In this document: positions 5,911 through 16,100 of the stretch, piece by piece
Position numbering within the stretch: position 1 is the stretch's first letter
How the letters are laid out: each line of letters opens with the position of its first letter
Origin: a virus
Strand: one strand, 5' to 3'
Length of the DNA: 21,048 nucleotides
Virus record (IMG/VR): IMGVR_UViG_3300030382_002866
Coordinates: 9,387-30,434 of that record
Position numbers and translations under genes: made by a program
The notes under the pieces: generated by a model
Database searches by the model: none
Told to the model about the DNA's origin: nothing
Seen by the model: only the letters and a program-made list of their open reading frames with translations

Positions 5911-6380
5911 TGGCTCTCAAGATATTAGCCCCTCCATACGGGCAAAACAGTATAAGGTCGGTTTAGCCACCACTGTTAAGGTTCCTATACGAATGGAAAT
6001 GAAACCTGTCATACATGGCGGACAGGCACGAGAGCCAAAATTGAGGGGATATAACAGTTTGATGAAATCATAAGTGAATTGAATTGTTAGGTTGGCACCA
6101 ATATCCCCGATTTTGGATCATGTAGAGGGAGCTGCGTTAAGCAGAGTAGTGGAGAGTCAAAGGACTCGTAGGCCGTGGTGGGGTAGGTTGAAAAACACTA
6201 CCCGTGTACACATGATCCAATAACTATGAACAAATACACCGATGAGCTCCTAGGAGCAAAAATGCTAGGCAGTACAGGTCTGAAACGGACGTAATAAGAT
6301 ATCACCCTGTATACATGCCAGATTATAAACACACACGGTTAACATCTTGATTGCGAGATGAGGGGCTAATATTTGTTCAT
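5911..6380 (+). ncRNA. Large ornate structured RNA (ROOL/GOLLD-like in character, class unassigned)
   Basis: The only gene-free stretch over 300 bases. Four consecutive domains are each closed by a perfect helix: A 5911-5918/6030-6037 (8 bp), B 6045-6052/6101-6108 (8 bp), C 6113-6123/6210-6220 (11 bp), D 6226-6236/6370-6380 (11 bp). Inside are perfect hairpins: in A 5946-5951/5972-5977, 5982-5985/5995-5998 and 6005-6010/6021-6026; in B 6053-6059/6082-6088; in C 6132-6135/6141-6144, 6154-6158/6163-6167 and 6181-6186/6198-6203; in D 6268-6271/6316-6319, 6273-6278/6306-6311 and 6343-6349/6354-6360. A perfect 13 bp helix, 5922-5934/6360-6372, ties domain A to the end of D and makes the whole a pseudoknotted unit. 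No ORF, tRNA or terminator is seen. It is richer in G+C than its flanks. It probably lies within the + operon. The strand is inferred from neighbouring genes and from G-U pairs. Confidence 0.85.
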
Positions 6381-6400
6381 TTAATTAGAAAGGAATATCA

Positions 6401-6730
6401 ATGTCACTAAATGATCCTACAGATAAAAATATATACCAGTTCATGTCTCTTGGTACAAGTAGATTTAGTCATGGAAGAATACTTCTTGAAGATTGGGATA
6501 AAGTTATCACAATAAAGAATGGTTGTTACATGCAATTTGAAATAAATAAACCATCTAAGAGAGATCCTAATCCACAAATAAGTATTATACTAAAAGGTGG
6601 AAACTGGAGTATAGATGATAAGATCAGTAAGACTGCAAAGAGTTCACTTACAGCAAGAGCTGGCAGTAGACTAACACTTGGTATAATTGATCATAACTTA
6701 AAAGGAGAAGAAGATGGCATCACCGAGTAA
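6401..6730 (+). CDS. Unknown protein downstream of the large RNA
   Basis: A 109-residue protein with SD AGAAAGGAATATCA, starting 20 bases after the last RNA helix. Its middle is strand-rich (KVITIKNGCYMQFEI, QISIILKGGNW) and the C-terminus is helix-strand (SSLTARAGSRLTLGII). It overlaps the nuclease gene by 17 bases. No family is recognised. It could be a partner of the nuclease or of the RNA, but only adjacency suggests this. Confidence 0.6.
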   Translation: MSLNDPTDKNIYQFMSLGTSRFSHGRILLEDWDKVITIKNGCYMQFEINKPSKRDPNPQISIILKGGNWSIDDKISKTAKSSLTARAGSRLTLGIIDHNLKGEEDGITE

Positions 6731-7019
6731 AGCAAAAGGAAATAGATTTGAAAGATTGGTGGTAAATTTGGCTGCTAAGGCAGGTTTATCATCAAAGAGG
6801 GCATATGCATCCAATGGGATGTCTTTGGGCCTAGAAGAGGACGTAGACTGCCTTGTAGGTGGTTTTAAGGTTCAATGCAAGACCAGGGCTAGAATAGCTA
6901 AGTGGATTAAAGTTCCTGAATCCTGCGATGTGACTGCAGTAAAGGAAGATAGAGGAGATACATTCATTGTAATGCGTTACAATGATTGGTTAGAACTAAT
7001 TAACATGATGGGAAAGTAA
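6714..7019 (+). CDS. PD-(D/E)XK nuclease, Holliday-junction-resolvase-like
   Basis: A 101-residue protein. Seen in order: KGNRFER (8-14, with Glu13), a basic RAYASNG segment (29-35), Asp45 in EDVDCLV, and Q54-C-K56. This E...D...Q-x-K arrangement is the PD-(D/E)XK active site with Gln in place of the second acid, and the K-G-x-x-x-E-R start is typical of Hjc-like resolvases. Such enzymes cut four-way junctions or branched DNA before packaging. The SD is AAAAGGAGAAG. Context (Sak4-like ATPase, SSB, primase-helicase) fits recombination-dependent replication. A different structure-specific endonuclease of the same fold is the main alternative. Confidence 0.75.
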   Translation: MASPSKAKGNRFERLVVNLAAKAGLSSKRAYASNGMSLGLEEDVDCLVGGFKVQCKTRARIAKWIKVPESCDVTAVKEDRGDTFIVMRYNDWLELINMMGK

Positions 7020-7208
7020 ATGAACAATAAAGAAAAGTTGGAATCAATAAATGCACTAAATTTGGATGATATGAAAAAACTATTTAAAACATATTTGTAT
7101 AACACAAAGAAAAATATTGATAAATCTACTAATACATTGGATATACTACAGCATGCTAATAATCTAAATGTTGTTTTAGCTAGAGATATAGGTAAATTTA
7201 TTGGTTAA
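7020..7208 (+). CDS. Unknown small helical protein, last gene of the + block
   Basis: A 62-residue, mostly helical protein starting directly after the nuclease stop (TAAATG). The upstream GGGAAAG offers only a modest SD, so coupled translation is likely. No recognised domain. It is followed by the converging terminator, which marks the end of the + operon. Confidence 0.5.
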   Translation: MNNKEKLESINALNLDDMKKLFKTYLYNTKKNIDKSTNTLDILQHANNLNVVLARDIGKFIG

Positions 7209-7220
7209 CCTCATGAAAAG

Positions 7221-7254
7221 AAAGAGAGGGAGAGAGAAATCTTTCCCTCTTTTT
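7221..7254. terminator. Bidirectional terminator between converging blocks
   Basis: AGAGGGA (7225-7231) pairs with TCCCTCT (7244-7250), extended by A-T and G-T pairs to 7221/7254. T-rich tails stand on both strands (TTTTT on +, CTTTCTTTT on -). It lies between the last + gene and the stop of the first - gene, whose stop codon sits at its edge. Confidence 0.75.
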
Positions 7255-10081
7255 ATCTTAAATATGCATCAATACTTTTAACTGCTGCAGCATAACTAGG
7301 AGATAATTCTCTTAACAATTTTTCTCTTTCTCTTTTAACTGACCTAGATACATAAGCTTTAGTTCCAGTAGCCTTTCTTGCAAACTTCATAAAACTATCT
7401 GAAGATTCTTGAGCTTCTTTATCAGCAAAAAGACCAGTTTCAGTTAAAAAACTTCTCATATAATGTTTATTCAATAAAGCTTCCCTTGTATGAAACCATG
7501 TTCTAGCTCCCTGTAAATTAACTAACCTAGCTAATCTATAGTTTCTATCCATGTCATTAATATTTTCTACTGGTGATATATCATTTGTTATTCCAAGAAT
7601 TGCAAGTCTATGACTATGATCAATTTTCATCATATTAAAAATTTCCATTGTTTCAAGAAAAGCACCAAAAGTAGGTCCAAGCTCTCCAAGTTCTCCTTTG
7701 CCATATAAAGCTCTTTCAGCTTTTTTCCGACCTTCCTTAGTACCTCTGTCAGCAGTCCAATAATCAAAATATCCTTTTATCCATTCATAGGAATCATTTT
7801 GAAATAAATTTGTAAAACCAATACCTAAAGCTGCAGTAAGACCACCTGATATTGAATAAGCTATACCTAACCTGTATAACCTTAATGCTTCATACTCAGC
7901 AAGCCCACCAGATTTTATCCTTCTAAGTCCAGATTTTATCCAGTTCCATTGCATATCTATATTAGAAAATCTATACTGCTTGTACTGTCCTATAACTGAA
8001 CCTACTGGACCTTTTATAAGTTTAGGTTTTTGAATTGTAGAATATTCATAATGTATATCAATAACCTTATTATAAGCCATTTCACCAGCAGCTCTGTTTA
8101 TCCAGGACTTTCTCTCTGCATCAGTAGCAGACTTTTTTCCTATTTCCTTACTTATAAACCATTCTGGTAACTCAGATAAATTTTTATGCACAAGCCCATA
8201 AGCAGTTGTAAAAGCATGCCTTCTTATGACATCTTCTACACTTCTATGCATATAAGCACCTACATCAGCAACCTTATCTAATACTCTTAATGTTTTATCA
8301 AACAAAGTTTCATTAACAATCATTATCTTACCATCTACTTCAGCCATACCAGGTGGCAATGCAGTACTTTCTCTTGTACCTCTGGTAGCTGCAGCAGTAT
8401 TATAACTCTTTGTTAAATTCTTTATAAAAGAATCATCTGTTTTCCAGTATAAACCATGTCTTTCAATAGAATCAGTCATGGCATTCTCAATGTCTTTATT
8501 GCCTTGTATATATGCTCTAGCTATCTTGGGAGCTCTAAATCCTAGATCCATATACTCAAAAAACTTCTGAGTATAATTTCTTGCTGGACTTCTAACATTA
8601 TAACCCATAGTTCTAATAAACCCCAATGAAGTAGCAAACCTTGCCAGTCTTTTAGATCTAGTATTTTGTTGACTGTTAGTAATTACAGATTCTTCAGCTA
8701 TATTGAGTAAGGTACCTATAGCTTCATCTGCAAATTTCATTACTTGTTCACTTTCCAAAGTATTATGACGTTTAGCAAATTCTTTGCTCTTTATTAAGCT
8801 ATCAAAAGCATTAGCTAAAACAGTCTCAACCGACCTTTTATAATTATACCTTGTTATATCATGAATGTACTGAGATATAAAGAATAGAGGGTTCCTTGAA
8901 TAATATTCCTCTGCCTGCTCACCTCTTGATTTTAACCTATCAATAAAAGATCTATCACTAGATAAAATCTGATCCTTGAATTTCTCAGTTGCAGTCATCT
9001 TCATATCTGGACTGTCAGCTTCCATCCAATCGTGAAAAACCTCAAGATGCTTCATCATAGTTAAGATCTGGTGAGGCATATAGCCCTCTTTACGAAGCCT
9101 TTTCCCAGATTCGCCTACTTCAGCAAGCTGCTGATCATTTAAATCATATCTTTTATCATTAACAGATTCATTTGTAAATTCAAGCTCTTTAATTTTGCTC
9201 TCTATGGTATCAAGAAATTTTTCAAGACCTCTTGCACTGTTTTCTCTCATATCCAATCTTTTAGCAAAATCTCTTTCCATCCTTAAAGCATTTAATGCAA
9301 CAATTGATAAATCTTTCCTTGAATCAATCCAAGCACCTTGAATTGATTTAGCTATCTTCTTTTGAGAAGCAGTCCACGGAACAGCATTGCCATCAGGAGT
9401 AGATTTTCTTAAACCATCGACATCTGCTCCCTGTAGTATATCTGCTATACCATAAAATAGATCACCAGCCACTGTTCTTGTTCTAATACTTCCTTTTGAC
9501 TGTAATTCCTTTTGTATTTCATTATAAATATTATTTACTTCTTTTGGATCAGTAGTAGACATAATCAAAGATTCAAGCTTTGCAAGTGTACTTGTATCTA
9601 CATCAAAATGTTTTCTACTGGCTAAATCTTTCATACCTTTTTGTATCTTACCTAGATTTATTTGGGCATTTTGCTTGTGTCTTCTTTCATATGAAACCAC
9701 GTGCAACAAATCTCTATAAGTCTCTTCCCCACCTGGAAGTATTTTCAGTTTCTGAGGAAGCAGCTTCCATGAATGAAATGCAGTCTCATACCCTCTCTCA
9801 ATAGATCTTGTCCATTCTTTCATATACTTCTCAAACACTCTAACATCACTCATTGTAGGCTGATGCAATTCAAAGTTCTTACCAGTAGCCTGCTGGAACC
9901 TTTCATTGAATATTTCTGCATCATTGTGCCATCCAAATTTCTTCAAAGTAGCATTATTTGTAAAATGCTTATCTTTTGCTTCTGTAAGCCTAAGATCAAC
10001 TCTATCTATCTCCTTATCACTAAGATCTGGATAAAGATTTTTAGCACCACTGCAATACATCCAATTTCCTGATATAGGCAT
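7253..10081 (-). CDS. Large virion or DNA-ejection-type protein (942 residues)
   Basis: A long, mostly alpha-helical protein with many charged helices and few cysteines. The middle holds RTMGYNVRSPARNYTQKF, similar to the 'G.N..S...N.TQ' segment seen in very large phage internal and polyvalent proteins. Farther on comes VGSVIGQYKQYRFSNIDM and a hydrophobic, glycine-rich segment (YSISGGLTAALGIGF) that could insert in a membrane. I infer an internal virion protein ejected with the DNA. It has the only strong SD in the - block (AAAAGGAG, 10088-10095), so it may be translated at a higher level than its neighbours. It is last in its operon. No enzymatic motif is recognised; a structural or pseudo-enzymatic partner of the giant protein is possible. 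Confidence 0.6.
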   Translation of the reverse strand: MPISGNWMYCSGAKNLYPDLSDKEIDRVDLRLTEAKDKHFTNNATLKKFGWHNDAEIFNERFQQATGKNFELHQPTMSDVRVFEKYMKEWTRSIERGYETAFHSWKLLPQKLKILPGGEETYRDLLHVVSYERRHKQNAQINLGKIQKGMKDLASRKHFDVDTSTLAKLESLIMSTTDPKEVNNIYNEIQKELQSKGSIRTRTVAGDLFYGIADILQGADVDGLRKSTPDGNAVPWTASQKKIAKSIQGAWIDSRKDLSIVALNALRMERDFAKRLDMRENSARGLEKFLDTIESKIKELEFTNESVNDKRYDLNDQQLAEVGESGKRLRKEGYMPHQILTMMKHLEVFHDWMEADSPDMKMTATEKFKDQILSSDRSFIDRLKSRGEQAEEYYSRNPLFFISQYIHDITRYNYKRSVETVLANAFDSLIKSKEFAKRHNTLESEQVMKFADEAIGTLLNIAEESVITNSQQNTRSKRLARFATSLGFIRTMGYNVRSPARNYTQKFFEYMDLGFRAPKIARAYIQGNKDIENAMTDSIERHGLYWKTDDSFIKNLTKSYNTAAATRGTRESTALPPGMAEVDGKIMIVNETLFDKTLRVLDKVADVGAYMHRSVEDVIRRHAFTTAYGLVHKNLSELPEWFISKEIGKKSATDAERKSWINRAAGEMAYNKVIDIHYEYSTIQKPKLIKGPVGSVIGQYKQYRFSNIDMQWNWIKSGLRRIKSGGLAEYEALRLYRLGIAYSISGGLTAALGIGFTNLFQNDSYEWIKGYFDYWTADRGTKEGRKKAERALYGKGELGELGPTFGAFLETMEIFNMMKIDHSHRLAILGITNDISPVENINDMDRNYRLARLVNLQGARTWFHTREALLNKHYMRSFLTETGLFADKEAQESSDSFMKFARKATGTKAYVSRSVKREREKLLRELSPSYAAAVKSIDAYLR

Positions 10082-10182
10082 TATAGGCTCCTTTTCAAAA
10101 TTCTATTCGTAGGGTAGGGCACCTTTTTAAAATCAGTTTGAAAATTTGATATATATAATATAACTTTTTCGTTATTTTTCAT
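10081..10182 (-). CDS. Possible 33-residue linking ORF
   Basis: An ORF of 33 residues fills the whole gap between two large genes. Its ATG lies one base after the TAA of the giant gene, and its TAA shares a base with the ATG of the 942-residue gene. The AGG at the end of the giant gene is a weak SD, so re-initiation would be needed. The peptide is basic and mixed (it includes VILYISNF and RILKRSL). The exact fit at both ends argues for translation; the high A+T content and weak SD argue against. Confidence 0.4.
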   Translation of the reverse strand: MKNNEKVILYISNFQTDFKKVPYPTNRILKRSL

Positions 10183-10183
10183 T

Positions 10184-13100
10184 TTATAAACCTGGCTGCC
10201 TGCAACGTCTTTCTCTCTCTTTCTTCTCACTAAATAATTGATCTATAGTTTTCTTAAGTTCAGTTCCCTTCTTGCCATGCTTTCTCACTAATATTGGATT
10301 AGAATTTGAACTCTCTCCTATTGTAAACATATTAGCTCCACCCCTAGCACCTATTATTTTTCTTGATATCCTAGCCATATCAAATGGAGTAATTAATCTG
10401 TCACCATTTATAAATTGATTTATCATAGACATAGCATTATTAAACTCATGTTCTTTTCCTTTAACTAAATTATCAGGCCTAAGAATATTCTTATCAATAT
10501 CAACAAGTCTCTTACTCATGTTTGATAAATAAGATGCAGTCCTTGTGGAAGCAATGTCAACATTAGTGTAAGGGTCAGTTAACCCATAATATACAAGAGC
10601 ATGTTTTCTAGATAATTCCAGTATAATATTGTTTGCTTCCTCTGATGTCATAACATTATCTTTTGAAAAAGACTGTCTTTCTCTTACGTCAGTCAAGTAA
10701 CTGTATATAGTTTTAGATATCTTTTCATTCTCAGTAAATTTATAATCATATGCAAACTTGCCATTACTCTGCCTAACTACATAAGTATTCTGATCAATCT
10801 CTGGAGTCATTAACTTAAATATAAATGATCTTCTCTTTAGTGGATCATTCAAACCATATCTATTACCAATATCATTCAAAAACAAATGTAATAATGTCTT
10901 TCTATCATTAGCTAATTGTACTCCATCTCTATGCACACCCCACTCTCTGCCTACCTTTCCATACTGACCTGTAAAATTTAAATAAGCAGGTATTACAGAA
11001 CCATCATACTGAAGCTTATTCATAGAGACTACCTTTCCTCCACCTGAAACCATTTCAAGCAAAGGCTTTCCATAAGCAACCCATTTTTCTCTTAACCTAT
11101 CTTGCCTCTTTGCTGGAGAAAGATCAAATTTCTTTCCTCCCCTTACTATAATATCGCTAGGGCTTATAGCCTTTTGATTTGTTTCACCCTCTCTTATGAC
11201 CTGCTGAATATTTTTACCCCTGCTATCCCAAACAACCCAGTCCTCACCATAAGCAGTCTGCTTTCCTTCAGCTCTACCCTGTGAAAATCTAAATACATTC
11301 TCAAGCCTTTGTGCAGATATCTTAGAACCTGCTAAAAGCTCAAGCTCTATCTTAAGATTAGTATAATACTCAACACTATTTGCAGCCTTTTCTATGTCAT
11401 ACGGATTAGAATATTGACTTGCCTTTAATCTAGCAAGCTCACCTTCAAGACTTGACAGCCTATCAGATACCATAGCCAATTGAGCTAATGTTCCCTCATC
11501 CTTAACCATTTTAAAAATCTTATCACTTACACTGCGAATATTAGTTGGATCCTGAGGTAAGCTTTGACTCTCTCCTTGAAATATTAAAGTTTCTATAGCA
11601 GTTTCTCGACTTGCTCCATGTCTTTTAACCCGCAGAGCAGCATCATAAGAACTTGACAATGACCTCATTGAAATCTCAAAAGGATTATTACTTTCATTTG
11701 TTATGAATTTATATAATCTATTTTTACCAGTTGTCAAGTCTATTTTATATCCCTCTATATCTAATATCTTATCTCTCTGTGTTCTGCCAGTCCAGTAAGC
11801 ATTCTTAACACCAGACCATCCAGTAAAAACATCCTTCAATGTCATCTTACTTTTAATATCAGCATCAGTAAGCTCACCCCTGTTATAAGTTAGATACTTA
11901 TTAAGAGGACTTACAATCTCCCTGTATAATGTTTCTGCCACTAAATCTCCACCTACTTTGCCATCTAATCTTTTTTGATTGACACCTTCACCAACAAACT
12001 CAAACAATCCTTCAAACTGAGTGATAGGCTCACCATTAACTATTTTCTCCTTTCCAAACAAAATATCCCTGATAAAATTATCTATACCAGGAGAGAATCC
12101 TTTCTCTGTTCGCACATCTATAATATCTCTATAATTATCTAAAAAATACTTTACTGTCTTAGATATATTTCCTACAACATCAATATATTCTCTTCTGCTC
12201 TTCATCTTAATCAAAACTTGCTTATTATTAATAATCATCTTTCCAAGAACTCCACCTTCATCTAAAGCATTCATAAGATAAGTTGATATCTGGTGAAGCT
12301 TTACAAACCTACCACGCAATGCACTAGTATTATTAACATCTTTAAACCAATCTCTCATACCAGCTTGATCACCCATATCAAGTTGAACCTTTTTAATTAA
12401 TGACTCTGAATACTCTACAGGATCATTAATAATTCTAGCTCCAGCCATTGTAGCAACTTCTTTAATAAAATCAGGAGGTGCTGTACTATAAACATTTGAC
12501 TTATCAAAATCATGATCAGCATCCTGCCTTAAAACATCAACAGAATTCTGCCTTGTGCTATTACCTTCTCTCTCATCATAATGATTCCAGATAGGATTCT
12601 CTTCAGTACCAATATTTTCTCTGTGTACCTTATTTACAATAACATCAAAAGCATTTCTTGGCTGCCTTGTATTCATCACACCCATCCACATATTATCTCT
12701 TAAGGCACCAGTCTCATCAACTAAAGAAGCTAACCTATCAAGCATTTTCTCGTTGGTAGCTCCCTCAGTCTCCCAAAATGTTCTCAGCTCTTTAATATCA
12801 TTTTCTATAGCCTCATAGACTTCCTTGTTTCCTTTCTTTTGTTCAGCCAATAATTTAGGAAGCTTACCCTTAATAATATCTATGAAAGTTCCATCTTTTT
12901 TAAGTTCCATCCCCTCAACAATAACAGTAAAACCTTTCTTTTCATTAGGTATAATAACAAACTCAGATTTACTATTTTTAGATATAACAGGATTAAAAAA
13001 GCTATGCCTTGCTATGAAAAATCCAGTTACATTTTTATTTTTATCTCCATTTACAGGAAATTCATTATGAGTAGACCTACCTAAGGCTTTAAAAGGCATC

Positions 13101-16100
13101 TGGGCTATGTCACTATTTATCCCAAACCCACCGTATATCCTTTGTCTTCCTATGTTATCTTCACCTTCATAAAGTACAGGCAAATCTACATTCTTGTCTG
13201 CAAGGAAAGGAGCCATAGGACTATAAGAAGATCCTTTAACTTCCCTTGATGCAATCTTAGAACCTTGAAAGTACCTGCTAAACAAGTTATCAACTACCAA
13301 ATCTCCCATCCAATCACTTACAACTACACCTTGGCTATCAAGAAAAGAATCCAAAGCTGTTCGTGCTGGATTTAAATCTCCCTCAGTCCTTGCCATATCT
13401 GATAAACTTCTTCCTATTCCAGTAAGAGCTTCAGGAGAATCTTGAAGTTTTCCCATTAAATTCCCAAACTCTGAAACATGGTCACCAATCTGAGTCCAGT
13501 CATGCAATCCACTCTTATTAGAATAATGAACTCCAGTATTAGAACCAACAGTACCTGTATGAGGAACAGATACTTGTGTAAGATTGTATGCTTCCCATGG
13601 TGCTTCTGTTACACCAGTACCATCTCTCGCAGAATCTATTGTCCATAACATTATCTCTTCTATGCTTGCAGCATCAACCTCTCCCCTTCTGGTAATAGGT
13701 TCAACATAGTTTGGTTCAAGATTTCCCCCTGGTACTCTACTGACATTAATTTTATTACCAGACTTAAACTTTACTTCATCTAATTTAGCATCATCTAAAG
13801 CCTCACCTATCTTAGGATCATAAAAAAATGCTGTCTTATCATAAGAAACTTTTAAGCTGCCATCTTCCCTTATCTGTATGTCAACACCCTTTGGTTTCAT
13901 AGAACCAACATTAAATCCTACAATTTCTCCTGCCTCATTAAGCTGAATCAACTCCCTGCTTGGAGCAAAAGTACCTAAAAATCTCAAGAAAGCAGACTTA
14001 CTTAAAAATGTAGGGGAATCAGTTACCTCTTTACTGATAGATTCAATAAACTGCTCCATCTTATCTCTATCTACATCCATCATTATATCCTCATCATACA
14101 TATCTAATCTTTTTCTAAATCTGTCAATAACAGACAACACTTCTCCACTATCATCTATTGATATACTTCTCATTGGTCTTAATACACCATTCTCATCTCT
14201 CATGCCCCTATAAGAGTCAGCAAGTCTAACTGCAAGACTACTACCAGTTTCTGCAGCCACAAGATCATAGAACTCAGTCAATGCATTATGATATCTATCA
14301 TTTAAAATTTTACCACTACTAATATCAGCAAGCTTTCTTCTCTTCATATAGTCAAGCTCTTGAACTCTTTCCAATCCAGTTCTTCCACCATCTATAAGTA
14401 AAGATGGCTGATTTAAGATATTCCAGGCTTCATTAATACCATCTTTCAAAAGATCAACAGTCATATCAGGAGTTCTAAATCTCTGTAGAAAATCTCTTGC
14501 TGCCCTAGTATTAGCACCATATATTGCACCAACAAGTTCAGATAAGATACCACCTTCTGCATATGCAGCCTTAACAGATCGCTCTGCTAAGTCTTTGCTT
14601 ACTACTATTTGTGTCTGATCATTTAAAATTACCCTTATCATTGGCACTGAATCTGGAGAAATCTCTGCTATAAGATTTTCCTTCAATGTCTGTTTAAGGT
14701 ATTCATTCCTCACGGTCTTTGATTCAATGCCTATACCAGCTTCAATCTGTCCATCTATAGTAGACATTATACTATCATCAAATGTTCTCAGATCCCTTGC
14801 AACCTCTTCTCCCTCCATAAGAAACTTTACATCTTTTTGAAGCTCATACCAACCTTCTCCATTTCCAAACAAGATATTCTTAAGCCCTGTAAGACCTCTC
14901 CCATCGCCTGCTCTTTGCACAGGAAGTCCAACCTTATCAGATATAAACATACCACCATCAAAACCACCAACATATTTAACTCTCTTTACATCATCTGAAA
15001 AAGCTTTAGCAGAAACTAACTGCCATGCATCATTATATATCTGCTCAATACCACCCCTCTGGACAATATCTGGTGGCTCTTTATCTCTTGCATTTACAAG
15101 ATCAGTAACAGCTCTAATTATAGGTAAATTCCCAACAATATCATTAGCAGTCTTACCTCCTAAAGCTTTATCTATAATACTCTCCTGATCAGAAGTACGA
15201 ACTCCATAATCAGACTCAAACTTTTGAGGAGTAGTATTTATTCTTAACACATGCTCTCTTGTATATATATCATATGTACTTTTCTTAATCTGCTCATCCA
15301 CATATGCTGATATGTTCTCATAGCCTAAAACTTTGGCTCCTAACATCTCCTTTGCCTTAGCTATTACATTTACTAATTCTTGTCTGTATAATTCATCAAC
15401 TATATTTCCTTTATCCCTATCAATAACATCCATCAAATCTCTTTTTTGAAATCTCTCAAGACTTTCCATAAGAGATGAAGTTTCTTGAAGCTTCATATTT
15501 ATAAGAGCATCATAATCCCTAGTATCAATAAGATGCTTAATATTAGCTCTTAATGTTCCCATATTTTCTATAAGATCTTTCAAGCTTCCACTAAGACGTG
15601 TATCAAAATCTCTCATTTCTCCATAATCTTTTATATACTTATCATTATCACTCCCTATCTTATTCATAAAGGCTTCCAGATTTATATAACCATTATGCAA
15701 ATCACTTACATGTCCTATATGTGAAAATAGTCTTGCAGTGCTAAGTATATTTCTAACATTAACTGCTCCACCAGCATCTTTAACTAGTCTAGCAATATTA
15801 TTAACATCATTAGTTATATTAAATTTACCAGAAGCAGCACTTATGCCTGATTGAAAGTCAGAATAATAATCCATTAACTTATCTAAGTTCACTTCCTGTA
15901 AATCAGGAGATGCTTTCAAGATATCAAACAACGCCTTAGAGTCTGGTATTTCTATTGTACCTTCTCTTCTTATAACCAGTCCACCATATCTAGACAGATC
16001 TCCAATACTTGTACCGCTAGGAGCAACACCACCGTTCATCATAACAAGCAGACTAAATTTTAATTGCTGATCCCTATGTATGCTCTGTATGTCAAGAGTA

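Noticed and set aside
6236-6293. Hammerhead ribozyme, from CCGATGAG and GAAAC in domain D
   Set aside because: The core CUGANGA is not present (C in place of the invariant U) and the stems around the two strings do not form the three-way junction.
5911-6380. Group I intron, suggested by an AAGATAT string (6296-6302) next to a TACAGG/CCTGTA helix
   Set aside because: Only the J8/7-like string fits; there is too little room for P3 and P8 between the arms, and both flanking ORFs are complete with their own stop, SD and start, so no exons would be joined.
5911-6380. tRNA or tmRNA inside the folded region
   Set aside because: No T-arm GTTCRA-type loop with an acceptor stem and CCA-compatible end was found.
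9580-10072. Opposite-strand ORFs of 74 and 99 residues over the 942-residue gene, and similar ones over the giant gene and the SSB-like gene
   Set aside because: They lack SD sites, are low in charge and hydrophobic in the manner of antisense shadows, and lie wholly within long convincing genes.
10082-10183. A promoter for the 942-residue gene in the A+T-rich gap
   Set aside because: TATA-like strings exist but there is no convincing -35/-10 pair, and base composition alone would produce them.
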